From Asticcacaulis solisilvae (GTDB lineage: Bacteria > Pseudomonadota > Alphaproteobacteria > Caulobacterales > Caulobacteraceae): 64,000 nucleotides of DNA. The stretch lies in assembly GCF_017875235.1 (NCBI RefSeq), contig NZ_JAGGMI010000006.1:186001-250000 (forward strand), read 5' to 3'. Within the stretch, counting starts at the first letter, position 1. Every line of letters starts with the position of its first letter. The position numbers and the translations under genes were made by a program. Shown one piece after another: positions 44,042-51,653 of this stretch. The notes beneath the pieces were generated by a model. The model was not told where the DNA came from. It searched no databases and saw only the letters and a list, made by a program, of their open reading frames with translations.

Positions 44042-44305
44042 ATGAAGTGCACGGTCAATGTCGAATGTACGCCGCAAGAGGCCCGCGCATTTTTGGGCCT
44101 GCCGGACGTTGAACCGCTGAACGATTTCGTTGTCGAGCAAATGCGCTTGAAAGTCGAACAGAATATGCAGTCGATGCAGCCGGAAGAGATCATCAAGACG
44201 TGGTCGAGTCTGGGCATCACAGCGCAGGATCAGTTCTTCAAGCTGTTCCAGTCCGCGGCCAAGGCCAGCATGGGCTCATTTGGAACGGGCAAAGATATCA
44301 AGTAA
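44042..44305 (+). CDS. DUF6489-type small conserved protein
   Basis: An 87-residue soluble protein (MKCTVNVECTPQEARAFLGL, VEQMRLKVEQN, IIKTWSSLGITAQDQFFKLF) of a family conserved in Caulobacterales and sphingomonads. The function is unknown. The helical, phasin-like heptad pattern near residues 25-75 suggests a small coiled or helical bundle. GGAG seven bases before ATG 44042 decides the start. The mnmE ribosome site follows its stop directly. Confidence 0.85.
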   Translation: MKCTVNVECTPQEARAFLGLPDVEPLNDFVVEQMRLKVEQNMQSMQPEEIIKTWSSLGITAQDQFFKLFQSAAKASMGSFGTGKDIK

Positions 44306-44309
44306 GGAG

Positions 44310-44325
44310 TGTTTCACGTGAAACA
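44310..44325. promoter_or_regulatory. parS: parS site 1, containing the mnmE start codon
   Basis: A perfect match to TGTTTCACGTGAAACA, the ParB nucleation site. The GTG at 44318-44320 within it is the likely mnmE start. Confidence 0.95.
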
Positions 44326-45619
44326 CACCATCTTCGCCTTGGCCAGTGCGCAGGGCAGGGCAGGCGTGTCAATTATCCGTTTGTCCGGAACTAAGGCCCT
44401 GGCCACAGCGGAAGCGCTGAGCAGCAAGACGTTCAAACCCCGCCTTGCGACCTACACTCATCTGGTCCATGACGGCGAGCTGCTTGATCAATGCGTCGCC
44501 ATCTGGTTCCAAGCGCCTAACAGCTTTACCGGCGAAGACTGTGTGGAGTTTCATGTCCACGGTTCGCGCGCCATTGTCGATCGGCTGTATAGCGTCTTAT
44601 TGTCGATGGGTCTGTCGTTAGCCGAGCCCGGTGAGTTCACGCGGCGGGCACTGGAGAACCATAAGCTCGACCTGACCCAGGCTGAAGCGATTGCCGATCT
44701 GGTTGACGCCGAATCCGAAGCACAACGCCGTCAGGCCCTAACCCAGTTAGGGGGAGGCCTACGGGCGCGCTATGAAGGCTGGCGGTCGGAACTGATCGAC
44801 CTGTTGGCGCGGCTCGAAGTCTATATCGACTTCCCGGATGAAGACCTGCCGGACGACCTCAGCCAGTCGATCCTTAAGCGAATCGGCAGTCTTGAATCGT
44901 CATTGCGTGAGGCCCTGGCCGATGAAAAGCGTGGCCGGCAGATCCGTGAAGGCTATCGTATCGTTATTCTTGGCGAGCCGAACGCCGGCAAGTCGAGCCT
45001 GTTCAACGTCTTGCTCAAAGCCGAAACGGCGATCGTCACGCCGGTCGCGGGAACGACGCGGGATATCCTCGAAGCGCAACTGCGGATCGGACCTTATTCG
45101 GTTTTGCTCTATGACACGGCCGGGCTACGTGAAACGGAAGAGGTTGTGGAACGTGAGGGCATCCGCCGTGCCCGCCAACTTGCGACCGACGCCGATCTGC
45201 GTATCTGGGTGATCGACAGCCAGAACCCCTCCGAGCCGGTACCCGATCTGTTAACGCCGGATGATTTTGTCGTTTACAACAAGATGGATAGCGGCAGTGT
45301 TTCACGTGAAACACCGCAGTTTGGTGTCAGCACCGTGACCGGCGCCGGCTTAGATGCATTCATAAAGGCGCTTGAAGCCCATATCGAAAACGCTCTGTCG
45401 CTTCAAACCTTTCCGGCGGCAACGCGCGATCGTCACCGGGCGCGACTGGCTGAAGCGCATGGCCATGTTCTACACGCGCTGAATTCCTGCCTGCATGTGC
45501 CCGAACTGACAGCCGAAGATATCCGCATGGCAATCAACAGCTTTGAAGCACTGTTCGGTCGCTATGACGTCGAGCAGGTTCTGGATGAGGTTTTCTCATC
45601 GTTCTGCATCGGAAAGTGA
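44318..45619 (+). CDS. mnmE: tRNA modification GTPase MnmE
   Basis: A 433-residue protein that, with MnmG, makes the cmnm5 modification of wobble U34. It has the N-terminal folate-binding domain (IFALASAQGRAGVSIIRLSG), the HFNSFTGED-type segment PNSFTGEDCVEFHVHGS, the G domain (LGEPNAGKSSLFN, VAGTTRD, DTAGLRE, NKMD) and the terminal CIGK motif. AAGGAG (44304-44309) is eight bases before GTG 44318; the in-frame GTG 44309 overlaps that site and is rejected. One parS covers the start and another lies in the G-domain region. Confidence 0.97.
   Translation: MKHTIFALASAQGRAGVSIIRLSGTKALATAEALSSKTFKPRLATYTHLVHDGELLDQCVAIWFQAPNSFTGEDCVEFHVHGSRAIVDRLYSVLLSMGLSLAEPGEFTRRALENHKLDLTQAEAIADLVDAESEAQRRQALTQLGGGLRARYEGWRSELIDLLARLEVYIDFPDEDLPDDLSQSILKRIGSLESSLREALADEKRGRQIREGYRIVILGEPNAGKSSLFNVLLKAETAIVTPVAGTTRDILEAQLRIGPYSVLLYDTAGLRETEEVVEREGIRRARQLATDADLRIWVIDSQNPSEPVPDLLTPDDFVVYNKMDSGSVSRETPQFGVSTVTGAGLDAFIKALEAHIENALSLQTFPAATRDRHRARLAEAHGHVLHALNSCLHVPELTAEDIRMAINSFEALFGRYDVEQVLDEVFSSFCIGK
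45298..45313. promoter_or_regulatory. parS: parS site 2, inside mnmE
   Basis: A perfect TGTTTCACGTGAAACA within the coding sequence, read as Ser-Val-Ser-Arg-Glu-Thr just after the NKMD motif. Confidence 0.95.
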
Positions 45620-45624
45620 TCCGG

Positions 45625-45640
45625 TGTTTCACGTGAAACA
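45625..45640. promoter_or_regulatory. parS: parS site 3, between mnmE and mnmG
   Basis: A perfect TGTTTCACGTGAAACA starting six bases after the mnmE stop codon. Confidence 0.95.
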
Positions 45641-45705
45641 CAAATGCTGAGTCGACCCTTCTACCATTGTCTGCTATAGGCACCGTCCATCTCCTGAGGA
45701 CATTG

Positions 45706-47580
45706 ATGACGGACTACTCGAACACGTTATGGGACGTGATCGTCGTTGGCGGCGGCCATGCCGGCTGCGAGGCCGCGACGGCTTCCGCGCGCATGGGCGC
45801 CAAGACCTTGCTGCTGACCCACCGCAAAGAAACGCTAGGCGAGATGTCGTGCAACCCCGCCATCGGTGGCCTGGGGAAGGGGCATCTGGTCCGCGAAATC
45901 GATGCGTTGGATGGTGTCATGGGCCGCATGGCCGATATCGGCGGCATCCAATATAAGGTCCTCAACAAGTCCAAGGGCCCGGCCGTGCGTGGCCCACGCG
46001 CCCAGATCGACCGTAAACTGTACCGCGAAGCCATGCAGACCGAGCTGGCGCAGACGGAAAATCTCGACATCGCCGAAGCGGCTGTCGAAGACCTGGTGCT
46101 CGATAACGGCCGCGTTGTTGGTGTCACCGACGCCAATGGCCAAGGCTATAAGGCGCGTGCCGTTGTCCTGACAACCGGTACCTTCCTGCACGGCGTCATC
46201 CATATCGGGGAAAAGCGTATGTCTGCTGGCCGCTGGGGTGATCAGCCGGCCAATGGTTTGGGACAGCGTCTCTACGATCTGAAGCTCGATATGGGTCGTT
46301 TAAAGACCGGCACACCGGCGCGTCTCGACGGCAAGACGATCCATTGGGATCGTTTGGAGCAGCAGATTGGCGACGATCCGATCGAGCCATTTTCCTATCT
46401 GACGGCGTCGATCGACCGACCACAGATTGCGTGCGGCATCACTTATACCAATGAAAAGACCCACGCGATCATCGCTGATCGCATCAAGGAATCCGCAGTT
46501 TACGGCGGGCATCTATCGGGCCGTGGGCCGCGCTATTGCCCCTCGATCGAGGACAAGGTCGTCAAGTTCGCCGACAAGACCAGCCACCAGATCTTCCTTG
46601 AGCCGGAAGGCTACGATGACGACACCGTCTATCCGAACGGCATTTCGACCAGCGTGTCCGAAGCGACGCAGGAAGCCTTCCTGCGGACGATCGTTGGCCT
46701 CGAAGATGTGGTCATTAAGCGCTACGCCTACGCCATCGAATACGACTATGTCGATCCTCGCGAACTGCATCCGACGTTGGAGCTAAAGCAGTTGCCGGGC
46801 CTGTTCCTGGCGGGTCAGATTAACGGCACGACGGGTTACGAAGAAGCCGGCGCGCAGGGACTTATGGCTGGTATGAATGCTGCCGCTCAAGCCGGTGGCT
46901 ATAGCCCTGTGATCCTCGGCCGCGACGAAGCCTATATTGGTGTCATGATCGATGACCTGGTGACGCGTGGCGTCACAGAACCCTATCGCATGTTCACCAG
47001 TCGGGCTGAATTCCGCCTGTCCCTGCGGGCCGACAACGCCGATCAGCGCCTGACGGACAAGGGCATGGCCAACCGTGTCGTTGGTCGTTATCGCGCCGCA
47101 GCCTGGAGGGCAAAACGCGATGCCCTGGCGGCCATTCGCCAACGCGCATCTGAGCTGACGGCCACGCCGCGCGAAGCCTTGTCGCAGGATATTCAGGTGA
47201 ATGGCGACGGCCAGCGTCGCAATGTTGTGCAGTTGATGGCTTACGACAGCTGTTCGCGCAGCAAGCTGGAAGCACTGTGGCCGGAGATCGCCGCATGGCC
47301 GGAAGTCCTCTATGAGCAGGTCGAGATCGACGCGCTCTATGCCGGCTATATGTCGCGCCAGAAGGCAGAGATCGAGTCCTTCCGCAAGGATGAGAACCTG
47401 GCCCTGCCGGAAGATATCGATTATGCCACGGTGCCGGGTTTGTCGAACGAAGCCCGTGAAAAGCTGTCGCGTATCCGGCCTCAGACCCTGGGGCAGGCGG
47501 GTCGTATCGAAGGCATGACACAGGGCGCGTTGACGACCTTGCTGTTCTTTGTGCGCAATCGCGTCAAGAAGTCGGCCTGA
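45706..47580 (+). CDS. mnmG: tRNA uridine-5-carboxymethylaminomethyl modification enzyme MnmG
   Basis: A 624-residue FAD enzyme, partner of MnmE (formerly GidA). The N-terminal dinucleotide fold reads [21 protein letters not shown], followed by [38 protein letters not shown] and [19 protein letters not shown]-terminal helical domain completes it. GAGG before ATG 45706 supports the start; the stop overlaps rsmG as TGATG. Confidence 0.98.
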   Translation: MTDYSNTLWDVIVVGGGHAGCEAATASARMGAKTLLLTHRKETLGEMSCNPAIGGLGKGHLVREIDALDGVMGRMADIGGIQYKVLNKSKGPAVRGPRAQIDRKLYREAMQTELAQTENLDIAEAAVEDLVLDNGRVVGVTDANGQGYKARAVVLTTGTFLHGVIHIGEKRMSAGRWGDQPANGLGQRLYDLKLDMGRLKTGTPARLDGKTIHWDRLEQQIGDDPIEPFSYLTASIDRPQIACGITYTNEKTHAIIADRIKESAVYGGHLSGRGPRYCPSIEDKVVKFADKTSHQIFLEPEGYDDDTVYPNGISTSVSEATQEAFLRTIVGLEDVVIKRYAYAIEYDYVDPRELHPTLELKQLPGLFLAGQINGTTGYEEAGAQGLMAGMNAAAQAGGYSPVILGRDEAYIGVMIDDLVTRGVTEPYRMFTSRAEFRLSLRADNADQRLTDKGMANRVVGRYRAAAWRAKRDALAAIRQRASELTATPREALSQDIQVNGDGQRRNVVQLMAYDSCSRSKLEALWPEIAAWPEVLYEQVEIDALYAGYMSRQKAEIESFRKDENLALPEDIDYATVPGLSNEAREKLSRIRPQTLGQAGRIEGMTQGALTTLLFFVRNRVKKSA

Positions 47581-48221
47581 TGACAGACACGCCCATGACG
47601 CCGCAGGAGATGGCGGCGAAGCTGGTGTTTCACGTGAAACACGAGGCCATCGCCGACCTCGAAATCTTTCGCGAATACCTTGCCGAAAAAAACGAGGTCA
47701 TGAACCTGGTGGGGCCGGCAACCGTGCCGCACTATTGGTCGCGGCATGTTCTGGACAGTGCGCAATTGCTGAACCGCAGGCCAGACGCCCGCATCTGGGC
47801 GGATCTTGGCGCCGGCGCCGGCTTTCCGGGCCTGGTTCTGGCCATTCTGCTCAAGCATAGTGACGGCCCCCCACCAAAGGTCTACCTCATCGACTCACTG
47901 ACCAAGCGTTGCCGCTTCCTGCAGGAGCTCGTCAATCAGCTGAAATTGCCGGCAGAGGTCGTTAATGACCGGGCAGAGAACCTTAACCTTAAGGTCGATG
48001 TCGTCACGGCACGCGCTTTCGCTCCGTTCCCACGCCTGTTTACTTTTGCCGAAAAATTCTTCCGAAACGGCGCCGAAGGCTGGTTTTTAAAGGGGGAAAA
48101 CGTGGAAAGTGAACTGGCTGAGGCTGGCAAACAGTGGCGATTCGAAGTAGAACAATACGAGTCCCTTAGCGATCCACGTGGTCGCGTCGTACATATCCGG
48201 AGGCTGACACGTGGCAGATAG
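47580..48221 (+). CDS. rsmG: 16S rRNA (guanine527-N7)-methyltransferase
   Basis: A 213-residue RsmG (GidB). The SAM site is WADLGAGAGFPGLVLAILL near residues 79-97, followed by YLIDSLTKRCRFLQELVNQL and VVTARAFAPFPRLF. A parS (47626-47641) is translated as part of LVFHVKHE near residue 18. The gene overlaps parA by 11 bp. Confidence 0.96.
   Translation: MTDTPMTPQEMAAKLVFHVKHEAIADLEIFREYLAEKNEVMNLVGPATVPHYWSRHVLDSAQLLNRRPDARIWADLGAGAGFPGLVLAILLKHSDGPPPKVYLIDSLTKRCRFLQELVNQLKLPAEVVNDRAENLNLKVDVVTARAFAPFPRLFTFAEKFFRNGAEGWFLKGENVESELAEAGKQWRFEVEQYESLSDPRGRVVHIRRLTRGR
47626..47641. promoter_or_regulatory. parS: parS site 4, inside rsmG
   Basis: A perfect TGTTTCACGTGAAACA in the 5' part of rsmG, read as Val-Phe-His-Val-Lys-His. 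It is the site closest to parAB, 570 bp before parA. Confidence 0.95.
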
Positions 48222-49050
48222 CGCCCTGGAACAGGAAAAACATCCCGTTCGCGTCCTGGCGATCGCCAACCAGAAGGGTGGGGTAGGCAAGACCACGACC
48301 GCCATTAATCTTGGCACGGCCCTGGCCGCCATCGGTCAACGCGTCCTGCTGATCGACCTCGATCCGCAGGGCAATGCTTCGACCGGACTGGGTGTTCCCA
48401 AGGCCGATCGCGTCAGTTCGCTATACGACGTCATTGTCGACCAGGCGCCGATCGGCGACACGGCCTTGAAGACGTCGGTGCCGGGCCTGTGGCTTTTGCC
48501 GTCGGACCCTGATCTGTCGGGTGTCGAAATCGAACTGGGCCAGGCCGAGCGCCGCTCCTACCGTCTGCGTGATGCTTTGGATAGTCTCGATCAAGATAAG
48601 CCGCCCTACGACTATATCCTGATCGATTGCCCCCCATCTTTGAATTTGCTGACGGTCAATGCCATGAGCGCGGCCGATGCCGTGATGGTGCCTCTGCAGT
48701 GTGAGTTCTTCGCGCTGGAAGGTTTGAGCCAGCTGATGCGGACGATCGACCTGGTGCGTGGTTCACTGAACCCGCGCCTCAGTCTGCAGGGCATCGTTCT
48801 GACGATGTTCGACAAACGCAATGCGCTGTCTGGCCACGTCGAACGCGACGTCCGGTCACACTTCGGCCAGTTGGTGTATGACACGGTCATACCGCGCAAT
48901 GTGCGTGTGTCGGAAGCGCCGTCCTTCGGCAAGCCGGCCCTGATCTACGATATGAAATGTTCGGGCAGCCAGGCCTATATCAAGCTGGCCAAGGAACTTG
49001 TCGCGCGTGAGAAATTGCGGCGCGCGCAAGGGGTCAAGCAGCCGGCCTGA
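48211..49050 (+). CDS. parA: Chromosome partitioning ATPase ParA
   Basis: A 279-residue deviant-Walker ATPase. The A' motif NQKGGVGKTTTAINLG is at residues 20-35, with VLLIDLDPQGNASTGLG and YILIDCPPSLNLLTVNAM following. It makes the nucleoid-bound gradient that pulls ParB-parS to the new pole. GTG 48211 has GGAGG seven bases upstream and overlaps the end of rsmG. Confidence 0.97.
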   Translation: MADSALEQEKHPVRVLAIANQKGGVGKTTTAINLGTALAAIGQRVLLIDLDPQGNASTGLGVPKADRVSSLYDVIVDQAPIGDTALKTSVPGLWLLPSDPDLSGVEIELGQAERRSYRLRDALDSLDQDKPPYDYILIDCPPSLNLLTVNAMSAADAVMVPLQCEFFALEGLSQLMRTIDLVRGSLNPRLSLQGIVLTMFDKRNALSGHVERDVRSHFGQLVYDTVIPRNVRVSEAPSFGKPALIYDMKCSGSQAYIKLAKELVAREKLRRAQGVKQPA

Positions 49051-49070
49051 TCGGAAGGGAAATAGAGTAA

Positions 49071-49961
49071 ATGTCTGAAAAACAAAGAGGTTTGGGCCGC
49101 GGTCTGTCAGCGCTTCTGGGAGATTCGGCAGCGACGGCCGCGGTTGCCACGCCTGTGCCTGATCAGCCGTCCGAGCCTTTTCGCGCACCCGAACAGCCGA
49201 TAGATCTGCTGGTTCGCAATCCGGACCAGCCGCGGCGCATCTTTACCGAAGCCGATATCGATGATCTGGCCGCTTCAATCCGTGAGAAGGGTGTCTTACA
49301 GCCGATATTGGTGCGTCCGGCGCCGGGCCAGCCCGGCAAATACCAGATTATCGCCGGCGAACGCCGCTGGCGCGCCTCGCAAAAGGCTGGCCTGCATTCA
49401 GTGCCGGTGATTGTCCGTGAACTGGATGATCTCGAAGTGCTGGAAATCGGCATTATCGAAAACGTCCAGCGCGCCGATCTGAACGGTATCGAAGAGGCAC
49501 GCGCCTATAAGGTGCTGATGGAACGCTTTGGCCGCACCCAGGACGCCCTGGCACAGGTCGTCGGCAAATCGCGCAGCCATATCGCCAACATGCTGCGCTT
49601 GCTGGCGCTGCCGGAGGCTGTTCAGGACCATGTGCTGCAAGGCCGCCTGAGCGTCGGCCACGCTCGCGCCTTGGTGACGGCTCAGGACGCCGAAGGCCTG
49701 GCGGAAAAGGTGATCGCCGCAGGTCTGTCAGTGCGCCAGACCGAGGCCCTGGTGCGCGATGAGATGGCGCCGGTGCGCAATACGGCACCTCGTCCGCGCG
49801 TTGCCGGCAATGCGGACACGCAGTCACTGGAGCAGGATCTTCAGGAAGCCCTGGGTCTTAAGGTGAAGCTGGACGACAAGGGCGGGAAGGGCGAGATTCG
49901 CTTATCCTACGCGACACTGGAACAGCTGGATGAAGTCTGCCGCCGGCTGATGAAAAACTAA
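49071..49961 (+). CDS. parB: Chromosome partitioning CTPase ParB
   Basis: A 296-residue ParB. The N-terminal ParA-contact motif is LGRGLSALLGD (residues 8-18); the CTP-binding domain carries GERRWRAS at 96-103 and IIENVQRADLNGIEEARAY; the HTH core is GRTQDALAQVVGKSRSHIANMLRLL. A C-terminal dimer domain ends the protein. Its target sites, four parS, lie within 4.8 kb upstream. The gene ends at a three-hairpin module shared almost exactly with the pnp 3' end. Confidence 0.98.
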   Translation: MSEKQRGLGRGLSALLGDSAATAAVATPVPDQPSEPFRAPEQPIDLLVRNPDQPRRIFTEADIDDLAASIREKGVLQPILVRPAPGQPGKYQIIAGERRWRASQKAGLHSVPVIVRELDDLEVLEIGIIENVQRADLNGIEEARAYKVLMERFGRTQDALAQVVGKSRSHIANMLRLLALPEAVQDHVLQGRLSVGHARALVTAQDAEGLAEKVIAAGLSVRQTEALVRDEMAPVRNTAPRPRVAGNADTQSLEQDLQEALGLKVKLDDKGGKGEIRLSYATLEQLDEVCRRLMKN

Positions 49962-50082
49962 TGGGGTCGAGGGGTCCGCGACCCCTCGCCTGTTCCTGAT
50001 AAATAAAAAGAGCGGTCCCTTAAGAGGGCCGCTCTTTTTATTTAAAAGAAGAAGACGAAGGGGCCTCGGGCCCCTTCACCCC
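49961..50082. repeat. Three-hairpin intergenic module, copy A2
   Basis: Same length as the 2252-2373 copy with nine differences. Left hairpin CGAGGGGTC-CGC-GACCCCTCG, central terminator (50001-50043), right hairpin GAAGGGGCC-TCG-GGCCCCTTC. Most changes fall in loops or keep pairing possible in the stems. It begins at the last base of the parB stop and separates the convergent parB and holA. Confidence 0.85.
50001..50043. terminator. Bidirectional terminator between parB and holA
   Basis: AAATAAAAAGAGCGGTCC ... GGGCCGCTC-TTTTTATTT forms a stem with A/U-tracts on both sides, suited to ending both convergent transcripts. Confidence 0.85.
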
Positions 50083-50090
50083 ATATGTTT

Positions 50091-51143
50091 TCATAACCCT
50101 GCCCGCGTCGCCTTGCCCGCCACCTGCATATACAGCCGCTCGGCGATCAGCAGGTCCGGCATGCCCGTCGACTTGCACATCTTGTCAGTATCGATGATAT
50201 CGCGCGCCAATCCGTCCAGGATATCGATGTTCCACGACTTGGCCTGGCGCAGCATATCGTCTTCGTCCTTCCAGAATATCCCTGAATTCCGGGCTGCCGT
50301 CTTGGGATCGAGACCCTTCAGCAGGTTACCTTTCAGAACCTTGACCTTGTTGTAGTGCAGGCTCAACGCCCGCATCGCGTCTGGCCCGCTTTCGCCCTCG
50401 GCAAACGCCCGACGCAAGCCCGCTTGAGCGGCCTTCATGCGACCGCCAAATGCGTCCTGCGCCGCCTTGAACAAAGAGGCCTCGGGTTCGACACCGAGAA
50501 AGTCCTGCAATTCGCCTTCCGTTAGCGTCTTATTCGAGCCCGGCCCGATAAACAGCACCAGCCGCTCGATCTCCTGGCGCGCAATGCCTCGTTCCTTAGG
50601 CAAGCGCTGCGCAAAGATGTCCATGGCGGCCGTGTTCAGCGCCACACCGTTTTCCTGCAGCGTTTCACGCGCCATGCGGATGATGTCGCCGGTTTCATCG
50701 TCATAGCAGGCGATACTAACGAGGTTCTTCTCGGTATCGGCCAATTTCCGAAGCGCGGAATCGCCGCCCAGATTGCCGGATTCAATCACGATAAAGGCTT
50801 CGGGATTGTATTCACCGGCGGCATGAGCCTTCACGATGGCCGCAACGGCCTTATCCAGCGCCGATTTTTCGGTGAAGAACTTCAGCCGGATCAACCGCCG
50901 GCCGCCCATCATCGACAGGGCCTGCAGCTCGCCTTCCAGTTTGCCAATGTCGCCGTCGATATCGGTTTCCGTCAGCAGCGACACATTGAACGGATCGGTG
51001 ATGTCCGGCACCGTCTTCCTGGCCAGGACGGTCGATCGCTCCAGCACCTGGCTGCGGTCCTTGCCATAGATCAAGGCGCCGACGACATTGGCCGGCGGCT
51101 TGTTAAAAAAGGCGTCGATCTCGGCCTTTTTGGACAGCTTCAT
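50091..51143 (-). CDS. holA: DNA polymerase III delta subunit
   Basis: A 350-residue clamp-loader subunit. It shows GALIYGKDRSQVLERS at the start, LIRLKFFTEKSALDKA, the FIVIESGNLGGDSALRKLAD region and the helical C-terminal domain (AFGGRMKAAQAGLRRAFAEGE, LHYNKVKVLKGNLLKGL). It works with tau and delta-prime to load the sliding clamp. Transcribed towards the origin, 15 bp after lptE. Confidence 0.93.
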   Translation of the reverse strand: MKLSKKAEIDAFFNKPPANVVGALIYGKDRSQVLERSTVLARKTVPDITDPFNVSLLTETDIDGDIGKLEGELQALSMMGGRRLIRLKFFTEKSALDKAVAAIVKAHAAGEYNPEAFIVIESGNLGGDSALRKLADTEKNLVSIACYDDETGDIIRMARETLQENGVALNTAAMDIFAQRLPKERGIARQEIERLVLFIGPGSNKTLTEGELQDFLGVEPEASLFKAAQDAFGGRMKAAQAGLRRAFAEGESGPDAMRALSLHYNKVKVLKGNLLKGLDPKTAARNSGIFWKDEDDMLRQAKSWNIDILDGLARDIIDTDKMCKSTGMPDLLIAERLYMQVAGKATRAGL

Positions 51144-51158
51144 CGTTTAATCTGACGC

Positions 51159-51653
51159 TTACTTGCCGTGAAAATGCAGGGCGACCGCCGTCTGGATCTT
51201 CTGCGCCGCACTGGTGGCCAGCCGCTCCTGGGCGTCCTGCTGCGACACGATGCCGGTAAAGGGCGATGACGAAGTCGAATAGGTCACCGTCTCGGTAAAG
51301 GCATCCTTCAGAACCACTTTGCGTGTGCGGTTATCGGTCAGGGTATAGGCCACGCTCGACGTCAGTTCGGAACGCGTCGAGGTATCGTCGACGCGATAAC
51401 CGACCTGATAGTGGCGCTCATCCAGCTTGATCGCCAGGGTGTAGATCGGGCTCTTGTCCGCATCCGACGCCAGGCCGTTGCGCAACTGCTGACCCAGGAA
51501 ATAGCCGGTCCGCGTTTGAGGCGTCTCGACCGCCACCTGTGACAGGTTGGCGGTGACGCCGGTCTGGGCGTACATCGGCGTAAAGCCGCACGCCGTCAGC
51601 GACACGGGCAGGGCCGCGAGGCTACACAGGGTCAGAAGCTTGAGAACCTTCAT
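51159..51653 (-). CDS. lptE: LPS-assembly lipoprotein LptE
   Basis: A 164-residue lipoprotein with a signal peptide and lipobox (LPVSLTACGF). Its conserved region GFTPMYAQTGV and the mixed alpha/beta body fit LptE, which plugs LptD in the outer membrane for LPS insertion. Its position between leuS and holA is the standard leuS-lptE-holA order. The ATG follows the leuS stop without a gap. Confidence 0.92.
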   Translation of the reverse strand: MKVLKLLTLCSLAALPVSLTACGFTPMYAQTGVTANLSQVAVETPQTRTGYFLGQQLRNGLASDADKSPIYTLAIKLDERHYQVGYRVDDTSTRSELTSSVAYTLTDNRTRKVVLKDAFTETVTYSTSSSPFTGIVSQQDAQERLATSAAQKIQTAVALHFHGK

